Below are positions 1 to 11,091 of a stretch of DNA of 64,000 nucleotides, piece after piece. Both the position numbers and the translations under genes were made by a program. Origin of the DNA: Coriaria nepalensis (lineage: Eukaryota > Streptophyta > Magnoliopsida > Cucurbitales > Coriariaceae). Under the pieces are notes generated by a model, which searched no databases, was not told the DNA's origin, and was given only the letters and a program-made list of their open reading frames with translations. The stretch lies in the NCBI GenBank assembly GCA_027186245.1, contig CP114490.1, positions 6,952,501-7,016,500 on the forward strand. The letters run 5' to 3'. Positions within the stretch are counted from its first letter, which is position 1, and each line of letters opens with the position of its first letter.

Positions 1-292
1 AGACCCGACCTCTGTAAGCAATGAGTTTAAAAATTTGCACTTCTTATTTATATGTATATTCAAATAAAGAATAAGGTGTTTAAAAAGTTTTGAGATTTCT
101 TTTCTATGAAAAAGGCTTCCGCTGTATTTTCCAATTTATTAGGTATATCCTTCAAACCGTTTTTGGAAATAAAGTTAATTTTAAGGAACAAAAATTTTTA
201 TAATAAAAAGGAAAAGTAATGCACCCACTAGCTGTATATGTTCCTAAGAAAAGTATTTGATAACCTAAACAGCTAGTAGGGCGGGCGTTACA
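1..292 (-). repeat. LTR fragment, family TGTAA...TTACA (copy A)
   Basis: Positions 170-292 match, in reverse complement, the start of the repeats at 23799 and 54034. Shared blocks are AAAGTTAATTTTAA, a run like AAGTAATRCACCYACTAGCT, and the terminal stretch around AGGGCGG. It ends in TTACA at 288-292, the same terminus as the other copies. The other end lies outside the window. Strand is given relative to copies B and C, taken as plus; the true transcriptional polarity of the family is not established. Confidence 0.7.
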
Positions 293-614
293 CTACGAGC
301 CGTTGAAAATTGCATCGACCCATCAAGATGGAAGGATATATTTCAAATGACACGGGGATGATGGCCATAAAATAGAAGACAATATACACCCGAAGAGAGA
401 AGTTGCAAGGATCATCCATGAGGGATGCTTGGGGGAATTTATGAATAGAGAAGGAAGAGGGAACCCGAGAGGGGGAAGAAGAAATGTAGGAGAGAGAACA
501 GGGTGGATGCCCAGTAGGAAAATAACCTCAGACATCAAAATGGGGTAGGGGACTCAAGCAAGTGGATGAGGAGCCTGATACAAGCTGAAGTGTTCTCAGT
601 TTTGATGACCATTT

Positions 615-1081
615 AGAATAGGGCACTAGTCGACATTAGTTTCAATCATCGGGATGAAGAATGGATCGTATATCCTTATAACGATGCCATGGTCATCTCG
701 GGCAATGTTTCTACCATGTTGATACACTGGGTGTTGGTCGATTCAGGAACTGTAGTAGATGTCTTGTGTTTATCCACTTTCATAAAGATAGGTCTCAACA
801 ATGCAAGCTTGAGACATGTCAACAATCCACTGATCAATTTCTCCAGGAAGTCCTTATATCCGGAGAGAATGATAAGTCAACTGATGACTTTGGGAGAGGG
901 GTCACGAAAGTCAACAGTTATGGTGAACTTCATGGTCGTCAACTTCCTGTCTGGATATAATATCATTCTAGGTCATCCTTCTATCAACTCCTTAGGGGCC
1001 ATCATCTCGACTAATCACTTAGCGATGAAGTTCCTCATTGAAAGAGGAGTGGGAGTTGTGAAGGCAAATCAGAACTCTTAA
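615..1081 (+). pseudogene. Tat element aspartic protease remnant
   Basis: The frame reads through DEEWIVYPYNDAMVIS into a protease core with WVLVDSGTVVDVL, keeping the catalytic D-S-G triad. It then has YNIILGHPSINSLGAI and MKFLIERGVGVV, which are typical of Tat gag-protease polyproteins. The frame is open for about 155 codons from 615 to the stop at 1079-1081. The gag part upstream (293-614) is too damaged to follow. This is the best preserved part of the element. Confidence 0.85.
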
Positions 1082-1259
1082 AGAGATGCCATCTGATATC
1101 ATTCAAGGAAGGATGAGTGGGACAATTCGCTAAGCTGCACATGGTTGAGAGTGAACGACCCTTGGATGAATAAGAATGTAAAAAGGATGAAGAGGAGGCG
1201 AAAATGAGTAGGAAATGAGGAAGAGGCTAAGATTACCCTCAGCATAAAAGCTTCAGTAT

Positions 1260-2240
1260 ATCATGTTTTCTAGGGGGAGGAAGCTCAAAATAGGGACCGG
1301 ACTAACAGAGCCTAAACTAAAGAAAATCCTTTAGACTTTAGAGCATAATCTCGACATATTTGCTTCTAATACTTATGAGCTCATAAGTATTAAGGAAGAT
1401 GTCGTCGTACATCAGCTTGGCGTCAAGTCAGGAGCAAAACTCATTAGACAGAGGAGGAGGAAATTTAACAAAAAGAGGAATAGGGCCGCTGCTGAGGAAG
1501 TAGAAAACTTATTGGCGGTTGGAGTAATCAGGAAGGTCTAGTATCCGAAGTACCTCTCAAGCATGGTTCTCATATTCAAAGGGAGATGAAAATCAAGGCT
1601 ATACGTGGATTTCAAAATTTTGAATGTTGTCTACCACAAAGATAGCTACCCCTTACCCAACATAGACCTAATTGTAGATGTTGCAATCGAGCAAGACTTG
1701 CCTTCATGGACACTTATTTAGGGTACCACCAAGTAAAGCTATAGGGGGGATACTAGGAGAAGACCTCCTTTAGAACTGACAATAGCACATACGGTTACAA
1801 CGTAATGCCCTTCGGGTTAAAGAACGATGGGGCCACTTTCCAGATGCTTGTTAATTGTATATTTCAGAGGAAATTGAGGAAAATAATGGAAATTTAGGTG
1901 GATGGCATACTGGTGAAGAGTGTGATGAAAATGAACCACTCAGAGCACTTAAGGGAAGCATTTGAGGTAATGAGGGAGTACAGGATGAAACTGAATCTAG
2001 AGAAATATGCCTTCGGGGTAAGGTCGGGCAAGTTCCTAGGATACATTGTATATCAAAGGGGGATTAAGACTAACCCGGAGAAGGTACAAGCTATCATTGA
2101 CTCGAGAGCTACACAAACTAAGAAAGAAATCCAAGCTCTAACAGCAAAGGGTAGCTGCGTTGAACCATTTCATGAGTCGTTCGGCCAACAAATGCCTTCC
2201 CTTTTTCAAATCCCTAAAGTGCTCTCATACTAAGGGATGG
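1260..2240 (+). pseudogene. Tat element reverse transcriptase remnant, catalytic motif destroyed
   Basis: Translation across frames shows SGAKLIRQRRR, LLAVGVIRKV, SRLYVDFKILN, DSYPLPNIDLIVD and PFGLK in the expected order for a gypsy RT. At the active site the frame reads E-I-stop-V-D-G-I-L-V-K-S. The usual Y of YVDD has become a TAG stop (1895-1897) and the second catalytic Asp has become Gly. An open stretch from 1898 to 2233 holds the downstream RT thumb/connection region (HLREAFEVMREYRMKLNLEK, FLGYIV). Several further in-frame stops confirm it is a pseudogene. Confidence 0.85.
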
Positions 2241-2249
2241 ACAGAAAAC

Positions 2250-2567
2250 TGCATTAAGGTTTTTGAAGAATTAAAGAGATATTTAGCAACCATACTGAGG
2301 TTGAGTAAGCCGAAAGTGGGGGAGGAACCTAGACTCTACCTCACGGTCAGTAGGATGGCAGTGAGTTCGACACTGGTAAAAGAAGAAGAAGGGAAGAAAA
2401 TCTCAGTCTACTACACAAGTAAGGTAATGAGTGAGCTTAAAGGGAGATATCCTCATGTTGATAAAACTATGTTTTCCATCGTGGTAGCTGGGAGGAAGCT
2501 CAAGCCATATTTTCAAGCTCACCTCATAGTGGTTATGACTGACCTTCCTTTTAAGCAGATCCTATAA
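2250..2567 (+). pseudogene. Tat element RNase H domain (pol-type) remnant
   Basis: An open stretch contains LYLTVSRMAVSSTLVKEEEG, YYTSKVMSELKGRYPHVDK and AHLIVVMTDLPFKQIL, the conserved order of the Ty3/gypsy RT-linked RNase H. It follows the RT remnant directly and is closed by a stop at 2565-2567. A pure A tract (about 2710-2732) follows before the next domain. Confidence 0.8.
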
Positions 2568-2739
2568 AGTTCTGACACATCTGGAAGACTATTGAAGTGG
2601 TCCATCGAGATAGGAGAATTTGACATATTTTACAAGCTTAGGCAGCCATCAAGTCTTAAGCATTAGTTGACTTCATTTCAGAATTCTCTAATGAAGATAC
2701 AGCTAAAATAGAAAAAAAAAAAAAAAAAAAAAAGGTGAG

Positions 2740-3140
2740 AGATGACCTAGAGAATGGGGAACTTCCCTACAGGTAGATAGGGCAGTAAATAAAGAGAGAT
2801 ATGAAGTAGGGTTAATCCTGATATCCCCATACTGAAGAAATATTGAACAGGCGCTTAGACTCCACTTTAGGGCTTCAAATAATGAGGTGAAGTATGAGGC
2901 ACTCCTTACTAGGTTAAAATTGGCAAGAAAGGTGGGAGCTTAGCATATTATCATATCAAGCGACTCTCAGGCGGTGGTGTCACCAATGTGAGGGGAATTT
3001 GACATAAAGTTGGAAAAGATTAAGGCTTATCAAAAGATAGTCGAAGTTATTCTAAAGATATTTAGCAAGTACTAAATAAAGCATATCCCAAGGAGTGTTA
3101 AAGATGAAGTCAATGCCCTAGAAAAATTACCAACTCTGCT
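2740..3140 (+). pseudogene. Second (archaeal-like, aRNH) RNase H of Tat element
   Basis: Shifted and interrupted frames give LHFRASNNEVKYEALLTRL, KLARKVGA, IIISSDSQAVV and HIPRSVKDEVNALEKL. This is the signature of the additional RNase H of Tat-lineage elements (ASNNE, SDSQ, IPR motifs), distinct from the pol-type RNase H just upstream. Two or more stops lie in the frame. Its presence is the main reason for assigning the element to Tat. Confidence 0.8.
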
Positions 3141-3389
3141 ATAAATCGACCTGTCTACCGAGGCCTTGAAAAGGTACCTTGATGTGCATATAAAGAAGTA
3201 TGGATTAGAGGTCAAAGGATGGATTAGAGTTATAAAGAAGTACTTGATGAATGGGGAGGTGCCTTTCTCGAGAAAGGAAGCAAGAAGGGTTAAAGCTTAA
3301 GCCTCTAGATGTTTCATAGGAAGAGATTTACTATTTTGAATAGGGTATTCAAAACCAATGATGAGGTGTGACGTAGAGGATGAGAAAAG

Positions 3390-4440
3390 CTATTGTTAAT
3401 GGAAATTCATGAGGGAGTATGTGGGAGCCACTTGGCTGGGCAGACGATCGTATAGAAATTGATGAGACAAGGATATCTCTTACCTATAATGAGAAGGGAT
3501 GCCAAACTGCATAGCAAGCATTGTAGGAGTGTCATGTTCATGCCAGCATTCCCAGAAAGCTCTTAGTGGAACTAGCATCGATTAGTATCCCTTGTTATTC
3601 GCAAGGTGGGGAATGGACCTCATTCGCCCCATAACGCAAGCTACTAGGCAAAGAAAGTACACAGTAATAACCATAAACTATTTTACAAAGTGAATTGAAG
3701 TTGAACCCCTGGCGGTGATTACTAAGGCGGTGACAACAAGGTTTGTATGGAAGAATATTGTCTGAAGGTTTGGATTGCCAAAGAGTATCATTATAGATAA
3801 TGGGAGGTAATTCGACAATTCAAAATTTCAAAAATTTTGTGCCGACCTGAAGATTATGCACTTCACTCCTTCTCCCTATTATCCTGAGGCGAATGGGAAA
3901 GTATAGCCAACTAATAAGGTAATAAAGAATATACTAAAGAAAAGATTAGAGGAGGAAAGAAGAAGTTGGGCGGATGAATTACCCTCGGTGTTATGGCCTA
4001 TTCGCACCACTCTTTTGAGCGCAACTAGAGAAACTCATTTCATCCTAACCAATGGATCTGAAGTCATGGTATCTTTAAAGATCACTTTGCCTTAATATAA
4101 AATAATATCGTTCGCCGATGAGAAAAATAATATTGGTCTCGCAGAGTCTCTCGACTTACTCCAAGAAACAAGAGAAGAGGCTCGGACCAAGAAGCAAACA
4201 TTGAAGAGAAAGGGTGAGCATCACTATAACAAGGGAGTAAACCATAGACCTATTCATGTGAGCGATTTAGTGCTCAGAAATATTGTTAACTCTCAACATA
4301 AAGGTCCTTTAAAAGTCAGTTGGGAGGGACCCTATAAGGTAATAGATGAGCTCAAACCATGAACATATAAACTTCAAAGGGCTGGAAAAGAGCTAGCACT
4401 TCCTTAGAACTTAGAAAACTTGAAGGTCTACCAGAAGAAA
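3390..4440 (+). pseudogene. Tat element integrase remnant
   Basis: The H2C2 zinc-binding start is visible as EIHEGVCGSHLAGQT, followed by KHC. A core follows with GMDLI, RKYTVITINYFTK, RFGLPKSIIIDNG, FADEKNNIGLAESLDLL and the C-terminal WEGPYKVIDELK. Stops interrupt every part, for example around 3520-3600 and 3890-3910. The catalytic D and D are readable, and the E region is in NGKV followed by a stop. The domain ends shortly before the stop region at 4400-4460. Confidence 0.8.
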
Positions 4441-4563
4441 AATGAAGGAAAAAGGGATGGCTAGTGTAACACTTGTTTTAGGATTTTCACTATCAAATTG
4501 AAAGGTGCCCGAGTTTCCTACCTTATGAAATGAAAATAATAAATAAATAAGAATCTATTTTAG

Positions 4564-4913
4564 CTTGGAGTGCTTATTTGGTGCTCAAGAATCTGAAGAC
4601 TTGAGCACCCGATAGAGGGTCAACATCCAAAAACTTGGAACACTTATTTGGCTCCCAAGAATCTAAAGAACCGAGCAGCCGATAGGGGCTCAGCATCCAA
4701 AAACTTGGAGCACTTATTTGACACCCAGTAATCTGAAAAACTGAGCACCCAATATGGACTCAGCATCCAAAACCTTGGAGCGCTTATGTGGCACTCAGGA
4801 ATCTGAAGAATTGAGCACCCGATAGTGGCTCAACATTCAAAAACTTAGAGCATTTATTTGGGACCCAAGAATATGAAGATGGGTACTCGTCCCAACTCTC
4901 AGCATCTAAACTC
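4564..4913 (+). repeat. 70-bp tandem repeat, five copies
   Basis: Units starting CTTGGAG (or a one-base variant) begin at 4564, 4634, 4704, 4774 and 4844, a period of exactly 70 bp. Each unit contains GCACTTATTTGGCNCCCA, AATCTGAAGAA and GAGCACCCGATAG, then CAGCATCCAAAA. The last unit is diverged after about 30 bp. The repeat lies between integrase and the antisense ORF of the Tat element, in untranslated sequence. Confidence 0.9.
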
Positions 4914-5341
4914 TATTAGTATTCGTCAAGTATTTTAATAGCTCAATACTTTATGGTAAGGTTGAATTAAACTTTATTTGACAAGGCCAACACTGAGGGC
5001 TTCAATTTTTTCGAGAAAGAGGAGGATAGTAATGAGACTAAGTATTGAGAAGGTTAAGGAAAGTATGGAGAAATCAAGAAATTCATAAAAGAGAAACATT
5101 TCATTGATTGATTGAAGGGAGGCAGATGAGTAAGCTGGAGATATTTATCCTCATAAGCTCTGAAGATGGCTGCTCCCCAGCCTTAGACTTCATGGCCCCG
5201 TCAGGTGTGCTCAGAGGAGAGCTTTATCTTTTCTTGGCCTGATTGGCCGCAGCCTTTGCTTCTTACCTCCTTTTATGCTCAAGGTACTTCTAGTTGGTCA
5301 AGGCAGCGACCTTTGCTCTTGAAATTTTCTCTACAAAACAT

Positions 5342-6565
5342 TCAAGGGTATAAAAGAAAACACTTAAATATGAAAATATTAATAGAAATACTACCCTGGG
5401 GAAGTGCCCTAGGCAAGTTTACGCATATAAGACCATAGTGGGTTAGATAGTCAACGGTCAGAACCACTCTGAAATTCCTCTCCTCTTTTGGCTTACTCAA
5501 GATGGTTTCCCATATGGTCTCATCCATCTTAGAGAGTAACATCTCGATCTTTGATGTACACTTCTCTTGGTACTCAGTAGAGATGGAGTAATGGCAGGAA
5601 AGGCACACCTAGTTTTTAATTAGTATGAATCACTTCTCTTTCCAAAACTTATTAGCCTGAGGAAGACCAGTAATGAGCTTGCTCTTATCTAAAGCAGCAT
5701 AATACCACCTCTGATTGCTCCAGTTCAGACTGATTAGGGAGTGTAAAAAGTTGGCTCCTGGCGGGTGTCCAATCTCCTCGTAGTATAACACGAACAACCC
5801 CATTATAGTTCTCCATGCATTGTCTACTAGCTGACCGGGGGGTAATCTCCACAAGTATAATAGGGATTGGAGGAAGGGAAGAAGGAGTACCCTACAGCCC
5901 TAGGTGAACATGTTCATGTAGACTACGGTCTCCGCTCATACTCCTCCGACACTCAAATGTTGATAAACTAAGAGATGTTGTACTCCGTTAGGATGTGAAT
6001 GCAGTCATCCTCGATGAAGGTTGAAGCAACCTCTTTGTAATGGTCTTACCGAGGCCGAGCCGCCACTTATTCTTTTTCTTCAGTTCAGGTTGGACATTCT
6101 TTGGTCCATCTGCCTCGGATGTACCTCTGGATCAAAAGGCGAGTGGGTCAGCCTCAAGCTGGGTATAATCAGTTGCTGAAAATCTAATCCGAGAATCTGA
6201 GGGTGATCCTAATGTCAGTCGATGACTCAAAATTTGATCAAGTGTTGAAGGATCCTAAGGAAAGATACGACTAAGGATTATCTTAGGGTTAGATGACGAC
6301 ATTAACATCAGGTAATTATGGAAAGTATTATCCTAAGGTCAGTAAGCAACATTAAAATTGGCTAAGTATGGAGAGTTCTAAGGAGATGATTGAGGCGCCT
6401 TATGTCAAAAAGAGGACAAACGTCCATGGGTTCAGTCTTTAGGTCTATTTTCGATCGAAACATGCTTTTTAAGGGAAAATTAAGGGGGGGAAAACTTATG
6501 CGAAGAACACCCTAAGAAAACCAAAAAATGAAGAGGTAAGAAGATTTACTAGCTCTATCAGACAT
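5342..6565 (-). pseudogene. Antisense ORF of Tat element (gypsy-type 'transposase' domain)
   Basis: On the minus strand an ATG near 6565 opens MSDRASKSSYLFIF. The frame is then broken many times, with two clear open pieces at 5854-5630 and 5608-5342. The 5854-5630 piece has RLPPGQLVDNAWRTIMGLFV, then LFVLYYEEIGHPPGANF, and later ITGLPQANKFWKEK. It resembles the plant 'putative gypsy-type transposon' domain found in antisense ORFs downstream of pol in Tat-lineage elements. The biochemical role of these ORFs is not known. This copy is nonfunctional. Confidence 0.65.
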
Positions 6566-6789
6566 GGTGGGATGAGCAGCGGAAGTTCACGGTGGTGCGC
6601 AGTGGTGGAAAGGATGGGTAAGAAGTGCACAACTGAAAGAAAACAGCAAGAGTAGAGAAGAAGAAAGGCAAAGTTTTTCTGAGAGCAAGAAAATTTGAGG
6701 TTATGGATATGGCAGGGGATAAGTATAAAGGGAGAGAAGGGGAGAAGGAAGGGGAACGAACGCGACCGTTGCATGAGGCAATGGTCAAA

Positions 6790-7680
6790 TGACATGTGTC
6801 GACACTCTAGAGACGGATCACGCTAAACAATGGGAAAGGATCGAGAAACATTTACTACACCATCATGCATCTTTTTGTACCCATTAGTACGAATGGGGGT
6901 CACTAGACCCTACGAGCATGTGTCATCATGGAAGAATGTTGGGGTACCATGTATCTCATTACAGATGAAGTTATGTGACAAGTGGTTAACTGTTGAGCCC
7001 GATATCAGGATAACCTCATTCAAACAATCTCATCCTACTTCGGGAAGATCGAGGCTGAGGCATAATCGGCAGAGGGGGGGGGGGTTAACCTAATAGGGTG
7101 TGAATTTAATGGTTGAGGTCGATCTGAATGGAGAACATCAGATATCAGGGTAATAGCTTAGCAGAATGAGGAGATGTTAGGCGACGCCGAGGCTAAGCTA
7201 GGTATTGTCTTGCTCATGTTGAACCTAAGCAAGGACACACACATAAGAGATGGATAAGTGGAAAGTTATTGACACCTGAGTGGGGAACACGACTCTACCA
7301 TATCAAACTAAGGGGGTGTCGTATATTGTGGCGGCTTTGAGTGGGAGACACCCCCCGACATGTCAGACTGGGAGGACGTTGTTTTACGCTAAGGTAGTTG
7401 AGTGGGGAACATGTCTATGCCACTGAGTAGGGAACAATAAGTCACTGAACAATATGAGTGGGACATATGTAAAATTGTCTTGGATCTCTCAACCTTGCCT
7501 AAGTATAAAAGCCATCTGATATCACAGTATAAGAGGATGCAATTTTTGAGATCTAAACTCCCTATTATCTATTTCTTTCTCATACTCACCTGAAAACTTA
7601 TAAGAGCGCGTCAGAGTAGAGTTAACCAACCTTAACCCCGACCACTCTTTGTTCATGAGTATAGGTGCAAATCTTAGAGC
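6790..7680 (+). other. Probable 3' LTR region of the Tat element
   Basis: A possible polypurine tract (AAGGGGGGG, 6482-6490) lies some 300 bases upstream of this low-coding stretch, which contains a TATA box (TATAAAA, 7504-7510). The TATA box is followed by a leader-like segment ending near CAGAGTAGAGTTAACC. This fits U3-R-U5 of a Tat LTR. No second LTR copy is in the window, so the ends cannot be set by comparison. The call rests on position and on the TATA/leader arrangement only. Confidence 0.45.
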
Positions 7681-9248
7681 AGACTGTCGACTGTATAGCA
7701 TTTTGTAACGGACGGATATCTATGTTAATGATAGGTATAACAAGTAAGTGTTTTCACTTTCCATCCATTTTCTATTTATTTAAAGAATATTTAATTATAA
7801 TGGTTTATCCAATTATATATTTTCTCTATAAATTAAAATCTCTTTTATCTTTAAAAAAAAAAATTAACAAAAATGATAGAAATAGTGAAGATGTGGACTA
7901 AAATAAAAGCACACTGAAAAAACAGGAGATGAAACATTGATAATGCCAAGCTCCTCAATAATTAAAATATGATAAGTAAATAAAATAATTGTGGTTTGAT
8001 GTGACCATATAGTTTTTGTCTCTAATGATGTATAGCTTAGTTAGCTGTCCCTCGTGTCTACAAAATACAAAATTTACTACTGAACTAAGATAATGTATTA
8101 GTCTTGGATGCGTCTTGAGATCTTGCATCAAAATTTACAAAGATAATTTTGTAAGGTCAGTTATCCACTATTCTCAAAAGAGTTGGATATCAAATTTTCA
8201 ATGACATTGGTAGCTCGAGAGCTAAACAGAGTGCCGACCAAATTTTAGTAATTAGGAATATTTCAAACTAGTTGAGATATCTCCAAAAACAATTAACAAA
8301 AAAATAAAAATCGAGATAATGTATTTATTTAAGAGTACTGACTATGGAGTGAAATATACATTAAATTAGATTCAAGTTCTAAGACGCTGCTTAAGCCGAG
8401 CCTAATGGAGTATGAAAATCTTTGTTTATATGAGTTTGGAAAAATCTAAACACTTTTTTGTGTCGTAACGTATAAATGATAAGTTATATGAGTGTTAAAT
8501 TAATCGTGGTGAAACATATTCTTTTGGGATGTCAAGTTGGTCAGTGTAAGACAGTACTGTCAATACATGATTGGCATTAACATGTGAATAACTTTGTCTA
8601 TTCTTGCAACTTGCCTCCTTCATGTACTATGTCATATATGGACTCTTCTTCCGTACCTTTACTCCACATGTCGAGCTAATTGGACCATATGCTTTTCTAT
8701 TATTTTTGGATCGGAAGTTGATCATATCCAATTTTTCTCTGGTGCACATAGGATGTAAGTAAAGAACTATATCATTAATCTCAATTTATTTAATTATATA
8801 TAGAAAAATATTAGAAATTTTTTAAGAGAAAATTTTATTTTTTTTCTCATCATATCATCCTATATAAATTATGATTGATCTATATTCAATGTAAACTCAA
8901 ATTCTACCGGAAAAGTATAATAAATTTAATTAGAAATGTATTTTTTTTTTCTTTCGTTTAGAGTTATCAAAAAAGGCCGGTCTGAAGCACGGCCCAGCCC
9001 GGTTTAATATCAAAAATATATTTAATAAATAAATCAAACTTAATCCGACCTATATTTTTCAAACTCAATCTAACTCGATACTAAATAATAAAAAATCTGA
9101 TAAAGGCCAAACAGCCCATTTTACCAGCACTGCTCTTGCCGAAAGGAGGGGAAATTGCTATCCTATCACACACGTATTATCTATACTACATCATTTTATT
9201 TTATTTTTATTTTTTATTGTCTTTGGGCCCCTTGACCAATAGAGTCCT
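7681..9248. other. Intergenic spacer, AT-rich
   Basis: No coding region is supported. A short stretch at about 8965-9125 with AAAGGCCGGTCTGAAGCACG and CGGCCCAGCCCGG resembles the ends of hAT-like relics seen again at 53308-54031, but no pair of ends could be defined. The remainder is AT-rich sequence without recognisable repeats. Confidence 0.5.
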
Positions 9249-9292
9249 GTTGACTTGTCAACTCTGAGTCTACTCTCTCAGTCTATATACAT
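9249..9292 (+). promoter_or_regulatory. Putative proximal promoter: W-box palindrome and TATA box
   Basis: GTTGACTTGTCAAC (9249-9262) is an inverted repeat with a 2-base spacer that places two TTGAC cores head to head. TTGACT on the plus strand is a full W-box (WRKY site). A TATA-like CTATATAC follows at 9282-9289, about 80 bases before the ATG of the LRR gene. Spacing suits a core promoter. WRKY binding is an inference from the motif only. Confidence 0.4.
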
Positions 9293-9366
9293 ATTCTGCT
9301 TTTACTACAACCTGGTCACTACAAAATTCGGGTGCTCTCACACCTACATGAACTAAACCTTGTTTA

Positions 9367-11091
9367 ATGATGGCCACCAATAATCTGCCTTTATTATTCA
9401 CTTTCTGTTTTCTATCTAATCTCCTCCTCTTTTCCTCCCTCACTGCTCAAGCTAATAATCCCAATGATAGAGAAGCATTAGAAATCATAATAGGCGGCGG
9501 CGGTGGCGGCGGTGGCGGCGCTCCTTCTCCCGAACAATCTCCTGTCGAATGTCCCCCTCCCCCGCCTCCTCCATGCCCCCCACCGCCTCCGCCGCCGATA
9601 ACACATCCTCCGCCGCCGCCGCCGATAACACATCGTCCGCCGCCGCCGATAACACATCGTCCGCCGCCGCCGCCTATAACACATCGTCCGCCGTCGCCGC
9701 CTATAACACATCGTCCGCCGTCGCCGCCGCGTTCAAAACCATCAGGTTTTGAAAATGATCGAATTAGAAAAGCTTTCTATGTGATCAAAAAGTTCAAGAC
9801 GACAATCAAAGACGATCCTTCAAAGGTGAAGAGAACATGGGTCGGCAAGGATGTGTGTAAGTACACAGGGTTTGTATGCGCCGTCCCTCCGGATGCTAAT
9901 CATCAGCGGTCTGTCGCCGGAGCGGACTTTAACCACTTCGGATTTGGCGGATATCCCGGAAAGGGCCTTTTGCTAGATAATTTCATTAATCAGCTCAGTG
10001 ACATTACTCTCTTCCATGCAAATTCCAACTTTTTTAATCAAACTGTGCCCAAGATAAACACTCGCCTGCTACGATACTTATACGAGCTAGATGTCAGCAA
10101 CAACGGATTATCAGGTCAGTAGTTAAGGCCGGACTCATGAAAATTACACAAACGGTTAAATTATTTATTTTTTGAATTGCAACATATTGACTATGTTGTT
10201 TCCTCTAATTAAGTTTGTAATGACGTAAGAAATTATTAAATTATGCTGTCATTTATATTGTATACTTCAATTGTAATATATCTCATCAACACAGACTAAG
10301 TAAAAATGTTTGCAGGTCCGTTTCCAAAGGAAGTTCTTGAGGCAACAAATCTAACTTTCTTAGATCTCCGATTCAATCACTTTAGCGGACCAATTCCGTC
10401 AGGACTTTTCAAACTAGACGTTAATGTGATCTTCATCAACAACAACCAATTCACCGGCAAACTACCCGATAATTTCGGATCAACCCCAGCTGCCTATCTA
10501 ACTTTTGCGAACAACAAATTCCAAGGTCAAATCCCAAAAAGCATAGGACAAGCCAAAAAGACCCTAATTGAAGTCCTCTTCTTAAACAACCAATTTGAAG
10601 GTTGTCTCCCCTATGAAATAGGGTTTCTAGAGAAAGCAACCTTGTTTGATGTTAGCAAAAACCAGCTAACTGGTCCCATCCCACATTCTTTCGCCTGTTT
10701 AAATTCGATCCGGCTTCTGAACTTATCTGATAATCATTTCTACGGGGCCGTTCCAGAGCTGGTTTGTAAATTGCCAAAACTAATAAATTTTTCATTGCGC
10801 AACAATTATTTTACCCAAGTCGGGCCGGAATGTCGGAAATTGATAGGGAAGAATATTCTTGATGTTCGCGGAAATTGTATCCTGGACCTTCCTAACCAGA
10901 AATCTAAGAAACAATGCGCTGAGTTTTTCTCTAAGCGGAAGCACTGTCCGGATGAGAGATCACTTAATTATATTCCTTGTAAGAAGTATAATAGGCGTTT
11001 GAGTAGTTTGAATGAGAGTACTAATGGCTTTGAAGAAAAAGTTGTGGAGGCTTCTGCAATGAGATCTTATGCCGCTCTTAATCAACATTGA
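9367..11091 (+). CDS. LRR-extensin-like secreted protein (At4g06744-like), copy 1
   Basis: Coding exons are 9367-10114 and 10316-11091, with a 201-bp GT-AG intron splitting a Gly codon, giving 507 aa. An N-terminal signal peptide (about residues 1-29, ending LTAQA) is followed by nine Gly (43-51) and a Pro-rich block (62-126) with five ITH(R/P)PP repeats. A Cys-containing LRR cap region (WVGKDVCKYTGFVC) comes next. The LRRs run on both sides of the intron (FLDLRFNHFSGPIPSG, LLNLSDNHFYG) and end in a Cys-rich C-terminal cap. This matches At4g06744-like LRR proteins, relatives of the LRX cell-wall proteins, so an extracellular or wall location is expected; no ligand is known. The start is the first of two adjacent ATGs. 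The downstream paralogue at 12148 shares the intron position and most of exon 2. Confidence 0.9.
9595..9729 (+). repeat. Tandem codon repeat encoding ITHRPPPPP units
   Basis: Inside exon 1 of the first LRR gene, a 24-27 bp unit built on CCGATAACACATCGTCCG is repeated five times with CCG-rich spacers. It encodes five ITH(P/R)PP(P/S)PP units. Because CCG and CGG codons dominate, the other frames on both strands are also open here. The length differences between units suggest slippage. The paralogue at 12148 has no counterpart. Confidence 0.9.

Larger units (their letters stand above)
293..7680 (+). mobile_element. Decayed Ty3/gypsy retrotransposon, Tat lineage
   Basis: Domains appear in the order protease (615-1081), reverse transcriptase (1260-2240), RNase H (2250-2567), a second archaeal-like RNase H (2740-3140), integrase (3390-4440). 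These are followed by a tandem repeat, an antisense ORF and an LTR-like end. A second RNase H plus an antisense ORF downstream of pol is characteristic of the plant Tat clade (Ogre/Retand-like). All domains are riddled with stops and frameshifts, so the element is dead. The left edge is set at the end of the LTR fragment, and the true 5' LTR and most of gag are not recognisable. The right edge near 7680 is an estimate. Confidence 0.85.

Noticed and set aside
6558..6795. Minus-strand hydrophobic frames overlapping each other
   Set aside because: Chance frames in the Tat element's non-coding leader; the antisense ORF itself starts near 6565 in another frame.
9478..9711. Arg-rich open frame on the minus strand over the Pro-rich coding block
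   Set aside because: It mirrors the CCG-repeat codons of the LRR-extensin gene and has no independent support.
10451..10639. Minus-strand open frame repeated at 13279-13467
   Set aside because: Both copies are shadows of the conserved LRR exon; their similarity comes from the near-identical sense sequence.
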